This document shows, one piece after another, positions 23,086 through 35,636 of a DNA stretch of 64,000 nucleotides; position 1 is the stretch's first letter; each line of letters opens with the position of its first letter. Position numbers and translations under genes: made by a program. Source of the DNA: Hemileia vastatrix (taxonomy: Eukaryota > Basidiomycota > Pucciniomycetes > Pucciniales > Zaghouaniaceae); the NCBI GenBank assembly GCA_030280995.1, contig JASXTE010000008.1:16134212-16198211 (forward strand), read 5' to 3'. The notes under the pieces are model-generated. The model made no database searches. It was not told where the DNA came from and worked only from the letters and a program-made list of their open reading frames with translations.

Positions 23086-24184
23086 TTAAGACTTCTGGAT
23101 ATAAGAAATATGTTACTGGATGGTAGCGATTGAACAAACTATTTATTTATTGTGAAGCCCTTACTAAAAAAAGCTAAATTTAACGTCTCAAGAAGTTTAT
23201 CAACAAGTTGGTTAAAATGGATTTATTTTAATTTTTGTTTCATTCATATCAACCATGCATTAAGTAGGTATTCAAACTCTGCATCATAAAAATGTTTCAG
23301 ACTCGCTAAATTTTACAATGTTGCATAGATGTTTATCAAACAGCTTATTTTGCACAAAGAATAATAATATAAGAGAATACAAATTGATCACATTTTTAAA
23401 TATAGGAGAAACAATGATATAACTTGATTTAAAATAATACCATTTAATTAATAATAATAAAGTTATTTAAGTGTTGAATTTTTTTTTTTCTAAAATCACC
23501 TGCATTAATAAGATTCTGCCAAGTAACAGAAAGGTTTTCACTAATAATCACTAATAAATATAAAAAATTTTATAATATTTATTTTTCACAATATAGAATT
23601 ACAGTCTGAAAAATATATACTTTTTCAACACAATATATTATTTTAAAAATTTTAAATGTAAGAGGTCATCAAATTAAAGCCAAAAAAAGAGAATTTTTAC
23701 ATTCAGTTGCTTATTCCAAACTCTGAAAAATTGGTATGGTTTCCAAGTAATCTTGGTCAATAAACTACACACCTACTAATAATGTGTTATTATAAATTTT
23801 TAAAATAAGTTTGTCAATAAAATCAACAAGCTCAAATAAGGTCTTTATTGAAATTAAAATATTATCAAAATAACTTGGAAAATCAAAATGATTCTGCATT
23901 ATATTTTTACTCATTTATCATGAATAATTTTCTATTGAAGCTGAGTTATTTCCTTTTGAATAAATTATGAACCTACATAGATATCCATATTTTATAGAGA
24001 AAGATATTCATGAGAAAGCTCATCTGTCCATCCACTCAACTCTTCATTATTAATTCTTTTCAAAATAAAAAAATTTTTATAGTAGTATTTTTGTTCCCAT
24101 ATCCTTTCAAAAATTTTATATTTTGATTCATTTTGCTTTTCATAATGTATAAGATGAGTTCTAATTGTTCTTATTTTTTTCAGG
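23086..24184. other. AT-rich stretch without a gene
   Basis: About 1.1 kb of very AT-rich DNA between the transposase start and the next coding-like region. It has poly-T runs and no reading frame of note. It probably holds the degraded 5' end of the CACTA element, but no inverted terminus could be identified. Confidence 0.5.
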
Positions 24185-25265
24185 GGAAAATACCTAATAA
24201 TAACCGTGTACTTTCAATGAGATACTCCCTCGATCAACTTCTCATTTTTGCAGGTCTATTTACAACTTCTGTTGTGTTCTTTTGGATATTTCACCTCAGT
24301 ATAATGAATGGAAGCTGAATCCTACCCAAGAGAAACAACACAGGTTTTCATTATTTAATATAAGCTCTCTCAACATTGATATTAATTTGCCATATCCTGA
24401 ACAAAATTACCACATTTCTGAAAAAATACCTACTATATTCAACAATGCTTTTATCCACTTTCTTCATCAATGCAACTTTCCGAGAAAATATTTTCTTGGA
24501 ATCTTGATTGGTTTCAAAAGTGGAATGAATATTGGGAAAAAATTATCATTAAGCACTGGGATAAAGCTTTGGAAATAAATTATTTGATTTCTTATTCAAT
24601 GGAATCTACTCATATTTCCTACCGAAATTAAATGGGTGTTCTTCACCAAAAGATTATAGATTATGCTGATAAATTACAACTTGGAAAAGATTCTGATAGT
24701 TTCTGAGAAATAGTTAAAATAAAAAAGTATAAATATAGAATAAAAAAGAAAGTAAGAACTAATATTTTTCTCTTATTTTTTCCACAGGATTATACATTTT
24801 TTACAATATTTTTCAGAATTCTTTTAACCAAACTCACCTTCTTAAACAACTTCCAAGTGGTTAAACATTTGAGAATCTTTTCAAAAACATCAAATGTTGC
24901 TCAGACACCAAAATTGATGATGAAGGTTCTTTTAAGTGGATTTTATTGCCATGGAGATCTGAAGAATTCTCAAGACTTACACAAAATCTTGACCATAAAC
25001 ACATTAAAATCCGAGAAAATTCCCCTTATTCAGAAAAAATATAATTAAGAACTTGGAATTATATGATAGATTAAATCTGGTATCCACAATTGAGACTCAC
25101 TTTAATTCTTTTCCAGTCCTCAGGGGTTTTCGAAGTTACTGCTATTCTTCATTATATTTTGCTTCTCTTAATCCTCAACAATTAAGACCTCTTAATTGTC
25201 AAGCCCAAATAAAACATTCCTACATACTTGAAAAAATTTCAAATTCTAATGTGAGTTATTGGTGA
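24185..25265 (+). pseudogene. Unrecognised broken multi-exon gene
   Basis: Coding-like pieces on the plus strand with plausible splice borders: a segment after TTTTTTTCAG (24182), one after TTTTTGCAG (24253) running to about 24480, a continuation in another frame (W-F-Q-K-W-N-E-Y-W, about 24505-24640), and a segment after TTCCACAG (24788) to 25048. A last open piece is at 25053-25265. Two frameshifts and several stops make it a pseudogene. The W-x3-W-x3-Y-W spacing hints at a globular protein, but I recognise no family. It points toward the SNF2 pseudogene on the other strand, so the two are convergent. Confidence 0.3.
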
Positions 25266-25439
25266 ATTCCCTAATCAATAATCTAGCAGACTCATGTTCC
25301 TCATTTTCAATTTTTGGGAAACTTAGCCTTAAAAAATTTGAACAAGTAAATTTTTTTAGCTATGTTGCAACTTTATTTAAAGAAAATTTCACCTAAATTT
25401 ATAGCTCAATATTTTTTCTTTGTATCTTATAAATGCTGA

Positions 25440-27669
25440 ATTCAATACTTCTGCTTATAAAATACTTGAGTACATGAGATTCATTTTGTGGCCCATTCTA
25501 TACAAAGATCAACTGCTTTCTGTTCAACTGCTGGATTCAAATTAGGCTCCTGTTTCAATATATTAAACAAATTCTCTTCTCAACATTTTTTATATCAATA
25601 AAGACCATTATATATACATTTTGTGCACATCTCAAGTCTATTTCAACTACTGCAGCCTTGATTGTACCAAGCAAAACTTGACATCTTTCATAATTTTTGA
25701 ATTTGTCCAGATTTTCACCCCTTTTTTTCATACTCAAATTTCCTACAATCTCTGTGTAGCTAATTCCATGGTCATCTAAAGCCTTTTTTATACTGTTTCA
25801 ATGGATAGAATATTGAAATTTTTATTAAGCTAAAAATAACTTATTGAGATAATTAATAGAATTACTTACATTTCCAAAAAGTGTGCATATTCTAAAAATT
25901 CAACAGCCTTGGGACAAATTATCCCCCTTTCTCCCTTTAAGATATTTTCTAAATGACTGATTAGATATATTATATTTGCTCAATGTTTCCACGTGAAAGG
26001 ACATGTTGGAGGTTGATCTCGGTTTTTGTAGACAGGGGGGTTACAAAATTTCCATAAAATTGACAGCTCTTGGAGAAACTCAGCTGAGTCCCAAGGGAGG
26101 TTGGTGTTTCAAGAAAGCCCATAATACTCAGAAAAATTTTCATGAAGCTTGGTAAGTTTTGAGTGCCAAGGATCTGATAATTCTACAGATATTCCTTGCT
26201 CAATTTTTCAAGGAAGTGATAAGATTGCTTCTTTAGTCCTCCACAGGCATATGAAATTCATGAGAGTATATATCAATTTAATTGAGCTATAGCTTCCTCT
26301 TTTTAATCCATTCATAATAAAATTAATCCACAACCAGTTTCCTTGCAATCTTTCAATTCTGAAGCATTATATAAGTCTTTGAATATCAGTTGTCTGGTTC
26401 TGAAGTGGTGTCCCTGTCAAGAATAGTCAATACTCAGCCTCCAGGTCTGATATATTCTGATTTTTCTGAGAATGGGGATTCTTGATTAAACTTTAAAACT
26501 ATATTAAATATTTGATCAGATTTTATAATATTATGTTCAAAAAACTTTTGTAATTCAAATGAATGCTTACTGAGCCTCATCAAAACTATTCTGTACCAAA
26601 TGAGTTTATGAGTTACTGGGAGAATAGGTTGAGGAGTTTTCTTTGAAGATGATGGGATTGCTGTTTCATAGGTAGTCAAAACAACTAGTTGGTTCTGAAT
26701 ATCCTCAAAATCAATTTTATTTGAATCCTTCCCATAAAGAGCCTTGAAAGGTAGTGCATTATCTTCAAAGTGAGTTCTTATTTCATTGAATCAGTTTGAT
26801 AGTGTTTCAGGTGGGAAAATGATGAGAGTATCTGATGTCCTAACTTTCTATTCTCCACCACTTAAGAGTTAGAATTGTCTGGGTTCACTTTGAGCTGCGA
26901 AGATTAGGCCAAGAGTTGAGAGGGAAATTCCCAAGCCCATATCATTAGCTAGAATTGAACCAATTCCTGCAGAGGACAACTATTCTTCAGGAACTTTTTC
27001 CTAATAATTATTAGAGCCTAGTCTCAGACAGCTGTTTTCTGCATGCCTCAACAGGTTTTCTAACTTTTCTGATAAGTTTTTTTCATTTCCTATCATAAAA
27101 TTGATAGCTTGAATCTGATGCATTTTCAGAGTTTTTTTGATACCACGTATAGATAGATTTGCCATTTGATTATCCCTTTTTCAAGAAATTGCAGAAGTTG
27201 TGTTAATACAAGAATGAGGAATATTGAAGAATACAGTTGGATTGAAGTGTGGAATCAGTGTCAAATCAATTTCAGCGTTTAGAAATACTTCTTTAGCCTG
27301 ACCAATAAAATCAGTCAAACAAAAAAGGAGGCCACAAATTCAATACTTCCAGTTTAAAATTAGAACCAAGTAAGAGCAAAAATAATAAGGTATTTGGGGA
27401 TTTAAAGCCCTTTCCTAAGTTAAAATTTGAGATCCAGATCCAATTTCTCCTAGTAGTTTTCAAATTTGGCAGCTTTGTTTGTTAGAAAGATTATCAATAG
27501 GTTTTGCTTCTTCTTCTTTGAATAGTCCAAAAACATAAATTAAAGATCTTACTTGTTTCATAATAACTGGAGTGGAGACCTCATCAAATACTGATCTTTT
27601 CCCTTGAAAAATAGGATTAAAATTTAAAGAGAATTGTCCAATGCACCTTAAATTCGACATTTCAATCAA
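25440..27669 (-). pseudogene. SNF2-family helicase/ATPase (Rad5/Rad16-like)
   Basis: SNF2 proteins use ATP to move along DNA in chromatin remodelling and repair. On the minus strand, from 27669: an N-terminal region; then H-Q-I-Q-A-I-N-F-M (about 27130); the Walker A region L-A-N-D-M-G-L-G (about 26935), where the catalytic G-K is replaced by G-I; V-L-T-T-Y-E (about 26680); W-Y-R-I-V-L (about 26600) at the DEAH position, but with the acidic residues lost; a degenerate T-P-L-Q-N region near 26400; C-Q-V-L-L-G-T (about 25680) and C-A-Q-N-V-Y (about 25630) of motif V; and N-P-A-V-E-Q (about 25520) of motif VI. Stops and frameshifts are frequent. It could be a dead host paralogue or cargo of a transposon. 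Confidence 0.75.
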
Positions 27670-28314
27670 ATGAATTTTATGGTGATGGTGGTAGTTTAAA
27701 GAATGAGAGGTGAGAGAAAAGTTTTGAAATAGAATAATGTAGAGAATATATATAATATTAGATGAATATTCAGAATTGAATTTTTGATGTATGTTAATAA
27801 TTGATGTTGACTCACATTTTAATTATAACTAAATACAGATAGATAAATGAAGAAAGTGCATTATTTTAGAGCCTATGTTTTTTGCCAATATATTAAAATT
27901 AGTTTCTTCAATAGTGTAAATGTAAAAAAAAAATTATTTACTATTTTTTCCCCTTACAAAATATATATATATATATTTTCTCCTACATTAAATTTTTTGA
28001 ACATTGTCTTATATTTTTTATTCCAAGAAAAAATAAGAAATTTCTATTAATTAGGGCTCAATATCAACTTTTGTCTAGAAAATTTAAAATTATGTGAAAA
28101 TATTTTTACAGAGTTATATTTTTATTAATGAAAATTTTTAAAAGGACTAAAATAGTATGCTTTTTTAGATATTTGTGGAAATAAAAATGAAAATTGAAAT
28201 AATATTCCAGACCTAGTATACTATGTGTCATTCAAGATATTTCTACTAATATCAAACCTGATCTCCCAACATTAAATGGATCTAGATATACAATTGAATA
28301 TTATTTTATTTTAA
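27670..28314. other. No gene seen
   Basis: AT-rich, with a short (AT)n run at about 27960-27980. No supported feature. Confidence 0.5.
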
Positions 28315-28561
28315 GTGTTGTGGCTCAACCATTGCTTAAATTTGGTCCAACTAATGCTCAAGTTGAATACAAATCACTGCTCAAGAGGGGATAGATTGAA
28401 GCTCAATTTAGGGCCGACTTTTTTTTAAAACTTTTTTCATCTAATTTAAAAAAATTTTCCTAACACTTTAACATCATTTCCCCAATTTTTTTCTTAACCT
28501 CTTACTGAAAGTTTCAAAGAGAGGGAACTTCTAGCATTTCACCCCCTGATTTCCTGTGATG
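28315..28561 (-). mobile_element. Degenerate CACTA-like non-autonomous element (one end clear)
   Basis: The right end (28508-28561), read in reverse, starts CATCACAGGAAATCAGGGGG, similar to the ends at 40261 and 51763 and more distantly to the MITE family at 42261. The interior has repeated GCTCAA motifs (28330-28415), like the subterminal repeats of CACTA elements. The left boundary is uncertain. Its right end abuts a truncated GGGGTATC MITE, so it probably inserted into that MITE. Confidence 0.4.
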
Positions 28562-28702
28562 AACCATGCTTATTTTTTAAAGTATGCCATATTGTGCCCC
28601 AAAAACACCTTTTAATAAGAATTAATATCAAGTTTGTGGGTTTCTTTTTGTGTTTTGAAGTCCCTTATAAATAATTTAAAATTTAAAACTTTGATACCCC
28701 CT
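28562..28702 (-). repeat. Truncated GGGGTATC-ended MITE, second copy
   Basis: About 140 bases matching, inverted, the complete MITE at 35438-35636: GTGCCCCAAAAACACCTTTT, TTTCTTTTTGTGTT and the end TTGATACCCCCT. One terminal part is missing at 28562, where the CACTA-like end begins. Confidence 0.7.
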
Positions 28703-28714
28703 AATATAACAGTC

Positions 28715-29161
28715 CATACTTGCTGTGTGAGTATCCAGCAATTGTGAACCCCTCCTCACTGCTCAATAATCACCTGTTCTTCTAGTGCTTCCTTTTCCTA
28801 CTGTTTCTATCAGCAATGGGTGTTCATAGCCAACATTTTAGGGACTTTTCATCTATCTAAGTGTGAAAAATCTGCCCTGGATTGACACTGCTCCCTAATC
28901 CATACTATTCTTCTAGCTCTAGCCATGTCTTTCTCAAGTAAATACCATACTTTTGCCTTATAGTCAATTATAAACTTCCCTTTCTCTCTGTTTTCAAAAG
29001 CTTTTATATCCATACTGCCCCTAAAAAAAACTGTGTGTCAAGATTTTACTTTTCCTTCCCTTTTGAAGATCCTCATTAATTTCACTTCTGTAAGCATCCT
29101 TCTTAGCAACCCCATTGTTGTGCTTGCTGAAAACTGAGACATTTTCTGTGTTACTTTAAGA
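28715..29161 (+). repeat. LTR-like family X, left copy (interrupted)
   Basis: About 450 bases matching 36862-37375 in the same direction, starting GAGTATCCA against AAGTATCCA. It breaks off at AAGATG where the LTR of the second Gypsy lineage begins. The right copy continues through a TATA box into a gag-like gene, so this is probably the upstream part of an LTR. Confidence 0.65.
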
Positions 29162-29877
29162 TGTGTGCAACAGCACTAATAGTTACTCTTGCATGAATTT
29201 TTCAAGTGCTATTAGGACCAAGACTTACAATATTAATTGTACATAGATTATTGAGATTCTAAGTTACCATTTGACATTCCTCTATTAACCCTAAACTTGT
29301 GAAGGAAAAACAGTAGGGAAAGGAAGCATATGGGAGGGGCACTGAACATACATGGTATAAAAGAAAACTCACTTTTAAAAAGTGAAAAGTGAGTTAAGTA
29401 GAAAAAATTAATAATTAATACATGTGTAATTAGATTATTTTTACATCAGATATTAGATAGTTAAGCAGTGGAAATTTAGAGGTAAAGAAACATATATAAA
29501 TTTAATTTTTTGTACATAATGGGTGTGCATACCAGAAGTAGCACTGTAGAGTTATTTTATTGTTACAGTAAGGATAGTATTAGATAGAGAACTTCAAGTG
29601 GAAGTTACTGAGAATAGAAATAGACAACAGATAGATTTCTTATATAAAAATATATTACCCTTTTCCTCTAAATATCACTAAAATTTGTTCTATTTTTCTA
29701 TTCGTTAAATATATATATATAACCACACTTACAACACTTGATTTCCCTGTATTTTAAAACTAGAAAGGCAGAAAATTCTTTTTTTAAAATAGTTTTGGAA
29801 AGGAAATCCAACCCATCTTAGATTGTGTCTATAGCTTAGTATTATAGATCTTTCTTTCTACAATTAGTGTCTTAACA
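29162..29877 (+). repeat. 5' LTR of the second Gypsy lineage
   Basis: About 716 bases from TGTGTGCAAC to CTTAACA, upstream of gag. A diverged copy lies in reverse direction at 36075-36770. Immediately after it, TGGCATCCAG (29879-29888) resembles a tRNA-primer binding site that starts with TGG. Confidence 0.65.
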
Positions 29878-30126
29878 GTGGCATCCAGATTGTAAGTACA
29901 GTTATTTTTCAGGGTTTTGTAAAGAGGGTGTAATCAAGCTGGCTCTTTGACGAAGAGTTGTAGGGTCTAAAAAGAGTAGATAAAGCTGTTATCAGAAGAT
30001 TGTGTAGGGCTTTATTGGAGAGAATAGTTGGTATAAGCTTTTCAGCGCTTTTTTGTTTTTAGAATTTATTTAGTATTAAAATGTAGAATGGAACCTACAG
30101 TTACTACTTCTAAATTTACTCAGAAG

Positions 30127-31235
30127 AAGGTGAAATTACCTAAAGTCACAGTGTAGTTACCACCAAGGTTTTGTACAATTATTAGGTGCAAGAACAAAAA
30201 CATGTGATTTACTAGAATCAATACTTAAAAGTTTTTGAGGAGGTTTCAACAAGTGGAAGAGGTTTATGGAGCCTCAGATTATGATATGGTGCATCAAGTA
30301 TAATTTTAGTTTAAATTAATGTAATACAATCTAGAAGAACTGTATGGTTATGAAACATGCAATTGGATGGCACTAAAGGCACAGATGTTGAAAAGATGGC
30401 CTAAGGTTACCAAGGAGACAAGGTATACAATTAAGGACTTATATGTCTTGGAGAACAAGGTTAAAGCTAAAGGGGGTATCAGAGGCCCTAAAGACCTTAA
30501 AATCTTTTTACAGGAACTTGATCAGGTAGTAGATTATTTGGTCAATAATGATAACTTTAGTGATATAAGTGTGTCACTACATTGGTTTTGTGAGGCACCA
30601 GTTCCTGAGGTCAAAGAGTGGACAAAGAGGCGCCTTTATAACAAATAAAATTTGGTTAGGAAGAAGAAGGGAGATTATAAGTACCCAGGATTTGAGGCAG
30701 TGGAACCAGCAGTGGAAGCTGAAATGAAGTTGCTTTGGATAGAGTTCCAAGCATCTAGGGTTTCTTTATAGGATGTAGAGGTGATAAAAGTTTTGTCTAG
30801 TACTGGGTCACCTTCTTCAACACCTACTCCAAAAGTAAAAGTGAAAGCACAGGATTCAAACTCAGAAATGGCCAGAATTGAGGAGTTAAAAAAGAAATTA
30901 GGCAAAGAGGCTAAAACTAAGCCAAGATTTACTCTGCAACCATCACACTTTTCATCTAGGCTATGATATTATTGCAATTAAGAAGGTCATATGAGGATGA
31001 GGTGTTATGTGCTTCAAAAGGATAAAGAAGATAGGGTAGTTTTTAAGGATAATAAAGTGCTGATGATGGTGGACAGAACAAAGCTTGTCATGGATAAGGA
31101 TCAAGGGATGCAAGCTTAGGTCATCGATCATATAAATAAGAAATCTATGGAAGTCAAATATAGTAAGGGCAAGGAGACTAAAGAAAAATATAAAAACTCA
31201 AATTCAGTTAATTTTGCATAAAATTGTGTGGTGTT
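30127..31235 (+). pseudogene. gag: gag of the second Gypsy lineage
   Basis: An open stretch of 93 codons (30367-30648) with W-P-K-V-T and L-Q-E-L-D-Q-V lies inside a longer coding-like frame from about 30127. A zinc knuckle of CCHC spacing is recognisable at 30964-31005 (Y-Y-C-N, E-G-H, M-R-C), but its first Cys codon is TGA and a second stop lies inside it. Zinc knuckles bind the RNA genome during packaging. Further stops at 30646, 30770 and 31118 show decay. The gene feeds into the pol region at 31257. Confidence 0.75.
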
Positions 31236-31256
31236 AAATTTTAAAGTCAGAAAGGA

Positions 31257-34200
31257 TTGGTTTCAGTGCCATTTACAACAAAATGGCTAAAAATGTTTTC
31301 CGCAAAGCGTAAGAAGAGGGCCCCTCCAACTGTTATAAGGCAAAGGAGGGCTGGATCTAGGTATTCTAATGCTGAAGAAATTGTGGAGGTAGGGTATATT
31401 ACAAACAAAAATAGGCCAGTACCACTTGAGGATGTGGAGATGGAGGATAAAACTGGGAATAAAATGGAATATGATATGGATCAGTGGGTTGAAGACCAAC
31501 CATTAGAGCAGCACAAAGTAGCTCAGAAGGGATAAATAACAGGGGAAAGAATTTTAGGAGCTAGGAATAATACTCCAAAGAATCCACCTGGTAGGGTAAA
31601 AGCTGATGCAAAGGAAACTCAACCAAAGTGGGTGACACAGCACCCTGTACATACTGATTTTCCAAAGGAAGCTGAAAATTTGGTTGTGCAATGTTTAAAA
31701 AGAACAGTTTTAATTCCATTTGAGGTGCTAACAGCAGTAGCACAAGATATAGAAAATGGAATAGTTGATAAACTAAGGAATAAAAGATTTTCCAATTGCA
31801 TTGAATCTGATATGGTGGTACATTCTCTTCAACCAGTTGTGGGATTACTGAGGGTATCACACTATGCAGGACCATTTGGGTATTTAATGGTTACTATTAG
31901 CAGAAAACACATCAGAGCACCAGTAGATACTGGATCTCATATTAATATATCTTCAGCATAGGATAAAGTGGATCAAGTTTTTTAAGTTAAAGATTACAAT
32001 AGGACTGTTGCAAGTATTGGTGGTGGTAGATTACCAGTTACAGGGATAGCTGAATATGTTAAGACACAAGTTTCAGGAGTGTAATATTAAGTAATGAAGG
32101 TAGCAGTTAGCACTGTATAGCATAAAAGTAAAACCAGTAGCAGTTAAGGTTAAACCAGGAAATTTACCAATTCCTGATTTTAACCCTCCATTTCAGAGGC
32201 TGGCCCTATAAAGAAGTCCTTATGACATGCATTTAAAAAATTTTATGACTGAATTTGAGCCTACTAATAGGATATCTTTGGAAAGAGTTCAGATGGTTAA
32301 TTTTGGGCCAGAAGATTGGTTGTCACACAAGGAAAAGAGTTTTTGTTGCATGTTATGGCTCTTAGGGAAAAGGATATGGTGCTTTCAGAAGAGTAAAGAG
32401 GTTGTTAAAGGAAACTTATGATAAAACTTATATTGTTTCTGTAGTACCTCATGCAACATAGAAAAAGAAATCATTTCCTATACCAGTGGATATAAGAGAA
32501 GAATATATGGAATTAGTTAGGGAAAGACTAAGTTCTGGATTTCATGAGCAATCAATGTCTAGTTATTCAATTACAGTGTTTTTCTTGTCAAACACAATGG
32601 AATGTTAAGCATTGTTCATGATTTAAGGGAGATAAAAAAATTTACAGTGAAAGATGCAGGATTGCCACCAATGCCAGAGGATGTCTTGGAATCTTTTGCA
32701 GGATGAGTGTGTTATGGACTAGAAGATATTATCGGAGGATACAATGAGTTTGACTTAGATATAACCTCAAGAACCATAACTATGTTTGAAACTTCATTGG
32801 GAAGCATTAGGTTAACAAGGTTACCACAGGGCACTACAAACTCAGTGACAGTGTATCAGGCCCAGATGATGTGGATACTTCAAGATGAAATTCTAGAATA
32901 TGTGGGAATTTTTATTTATGACGGTGGTATAAAAGGGCCAGTAACTGATTAAGATGGTGAGGTTCTTGAGGAGAACCCAAATATTAGAAGTTTTATTTGG
33001 GAATATGCTATTACTCTTGAAAGAGTACTTTTTAGGATAGAAGAGGCTGGTTTTACAGTTTCAGTGTCAAAATGTTCTTGTTGCATTCCCGTGCTAGATA
33101 TATTTTGACATGTTGTATATAGGAAGGGAAGAATTATTTCAAAAAAACAGAAAAACAAAGTACTTACAGGGCCAAGACCAAGAAACAATACCAAAGTTAA
33201 AGGGTTTCTAGGTATTTTTACATATTTAAGAAATTTTATTCACAATTTTCCCTTGTTATATTCTCTTTTAAGGCATTTGGCAAGAATGAATGTTGTATGG
33301 GATTGGACAGAGGAATGTGAAGAGTCATTTGAGCTGTAAAAAAATTTTATTGAAAGATATTATCTTGTAGAAATTGGAATATAGACCAGGTGCTAGAAAT
33401 ATTACTCTAGCAATAAATTAAAGTGTGTCTGAAGTAGGTGCAGTTTCAATGCAAGAGGATGAGGAAGGTAATTATAGGCCTGTCCTTTATGAATCAAGGA
33501 CTTTTACAAGGGTGTAGTCTAGGTACTCACAGTCCCGACGGGAGTTGTATGGGGCTACAAAGATTCTGAAGAATTTAAAATGGATGCTTTGGGGGTAAAA
33601 TTTTGAGTTGCAGGTTGATGCGCTATCTCTAGTACAGATGATCAGTACTTCAATTCTACCAGATGCGCCAATTACTAGATGAGTGGTTCAGATGAACTTT
33701 TTTCATTTTTATTTAGTTCATAGTCCACGAAAATATTTCATGATGCCTTATTCTTTATCAAGGAGGCCATTTTGTGAAGAAGATTCTGAGGCAAAGTAAT
33801 TTGAAGAAGATAAAAAGTGGATAAATGTATTTGACTACTGTTCTCAAAGTTTGAGGAATAAGATTGTCTGAATAGACATTAAACTAGGAAAAGATGTTTG
33901 GGAAGACATTAAACTATTAGGTTGAATCTGTGAAAAATTTTAATTAAGAAAACCTTAAGGAAGACATTTTTGATCAAAATGATCATGAGGAGACAAAAGT
34001 AAAAGAGTTTTATGTAGAAGCTAATATAGTAACAAGAGGATCTCCAGATAATGTGGTTCAGAAGTCAGACATAAATGACTCAATAAGTATTCCAAAAGTG
34101 ATATGCAGTCCAAGGATGGGGATCTAATTGATGAGCAATCTGAACAAGCATATTGTTTGAAAGAGTATTCATAAGGTAATAGTAGGCCTGAAAAATGTGA

Positions 34201-35221
34201 TGATGAAACATGGCGCAAGATAGGAAAGCATTCTAAAGACTATTTTATTTAAGATGGAAAATTATGGAGAGAATGCTCTTCTATGCCACAACTAGTTATA
34301 GTAGATTGAGGAAGAAAAGAAAAGATTCTTAGTGAGTTACATAAAAATTTGGGACATAGGGGTCAAGATGAGGCTTATAGGAGAGTCAAGGAGCAATTCT
34401 GGTGGCCGAATATGAGAATAGAGCTCAAATATTGGGTCCAATATTTCCCAGGAAGGAGTTACAGAAAGCCTAAAGAAAAATTAAAAGCAATGGGTGAAGA
34501 CAATATTTTTGGCAGGATTAGCTAAGATGCAGTTCATGTTAAAGAAGGACAATTTAAGTACTTGGTAGTAGCAAGGGGAGATCTGTCATGATGCATCAAA
34601 GCAACACCTTTAGTAAACCTTAAGGTAAGTAGTGTAGATAGATTTTTATAGAAGTAATGGGTATATAGGTATGGCGTAATGAAGATGGTAACTGAGAATG
34701 GTGGTGCTGAATTTTCAGGATTACTCCAGGAAGTAGTTAAAAGTATAGGCACTAAGATTTTAGTTGCAACACTGTATTATCCTGAGGCAGAAGGAATGGT
34801 TGAAAGAAGGCATCAAGTGATAAAAGATGTGCTAGTTAAGCTATGTGGAACTAATTGGGAAAAATGGAAAAATTATTTTACATTATTATTTTTTGCAGAT
34901 AGGATTTCAGTAAAATGGACAACAGGTTTATCACCTTATGAGCTTATTTTTTGTAAAAGTGGGGTATTTGCTATTGATTTAGAAGCTGTATCATTTCTAG
35001 GATGTGATTGGGATCAAGTGCATTTTACTGAAGATTTTATTTTAACAAGAGTAGCGCAGCTTGAAAGGAAAGATGAGTTTGTGAAGAAGGCATGTGAAAG
35101 AATGATGCAAATTTTGAAAAAACCTGTCAAGTATTGTTATGAGCACTTAGGGCATAGATTAAGGGAGCCACTGAAACCAGGAAATTTGGTGTTAGTATAT
35201 AACAGAAGTCTTGAAAGTTAA
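31257..35221 (+). pseudogene. pol: pol of the second Gypsy lineage (PR-RT-RH-IN)
   Basis: A Lys/Arg-rich linker is followed by the protease site V-D-T-G-S (about 31924). Reverse transcriptase remnants run from about 32470 to 33240, with L-P-Q-G-T at 32821; the catalytic Asp pair region reads F-I-Y-D-G-G-I-K-G-P (about 32910), so one Asp is Tyr. RNase H pieces lie at 33370-33620 (Y-R-P-G-A, V-L-Y-E-S-R-T-F). Integrase has H-K-N-L-G-H (about 34346), but the C-x2-C partner is lost (Y-F-P-G-R-S). The core is open at 34679-35221 with T-E-N-G-G-A-E-F, Y-P-E-A-E-G-M-V-E-R and a tail H-R-L-R-E-P-L-K-P-G. This pattern is typical of basidiomycete Gypsy elements distinct from the chromovirus here. Stops and shifts are dense between 31970 and 34680. 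Confidence 0.85.
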
Positions 35222-35437
35222 TGGGAAATTTTTTTTTCAGACAGATGTAATTGAACTTATAGGGTCAGAAAACAAATAACTGGAGGGTCTTACTTACTTT
35301 CAGTTAGTAACTTATTGCACATAGCTAAACTGGCCTGATTAAAATAATTACTCATATATTAAAATACTTAATTATAAAAATATTATAATATTAATAATAA
35401 TTATTTTTTAAGTATTATATTGTGTGTAAATATTATT
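35222..35437. other. Short AT-rich tail after pol
   Basis: No polypurine tract or direct LTR follows the pol end, unlike a complete element. Nothing else seen. Confidence 0.4.
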
Positions 35438-35636
35438 AGGGGTATCAAAGTTAGAAACTAGTATTTTTTTAAATGGTATTTCACAACACAAAAAGAAAGC
35501 CAAAAAGTTGACTTTAATTCTCAGTAAAAAAGTGTTTTTGGGGCACAATATGGAATATTTTCAAAAATAATCATGGATTATTTGGTAGAAAAAAGAGGTA
35601 TTTTGAAATGGAAGATTTCTAGCTTTGATACCCCCT
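35438..35636. mobile_element. Complete MITE with GGGGTATC inverted ends (199 bp)
   Basis: Left end AGGGGTATCAAAGTTAGAAA and right end, reversed, AGGGGGTATCAAAGCTAGAA, with one gap. ATT flanks both sides (35435-35437 and 35637-35639) as a possible 3-bp duplication. A truncated inverted copy lies at 28562-28702. No protein is encoded, so it would depend on a transposase from elsewhere. Confidence 0.75.

Noticed and set aside
24185..25265. Helitron helicase or rolling-circle gene
   Set aside because: No Rep or PIF1-type motifs were found in any frame.
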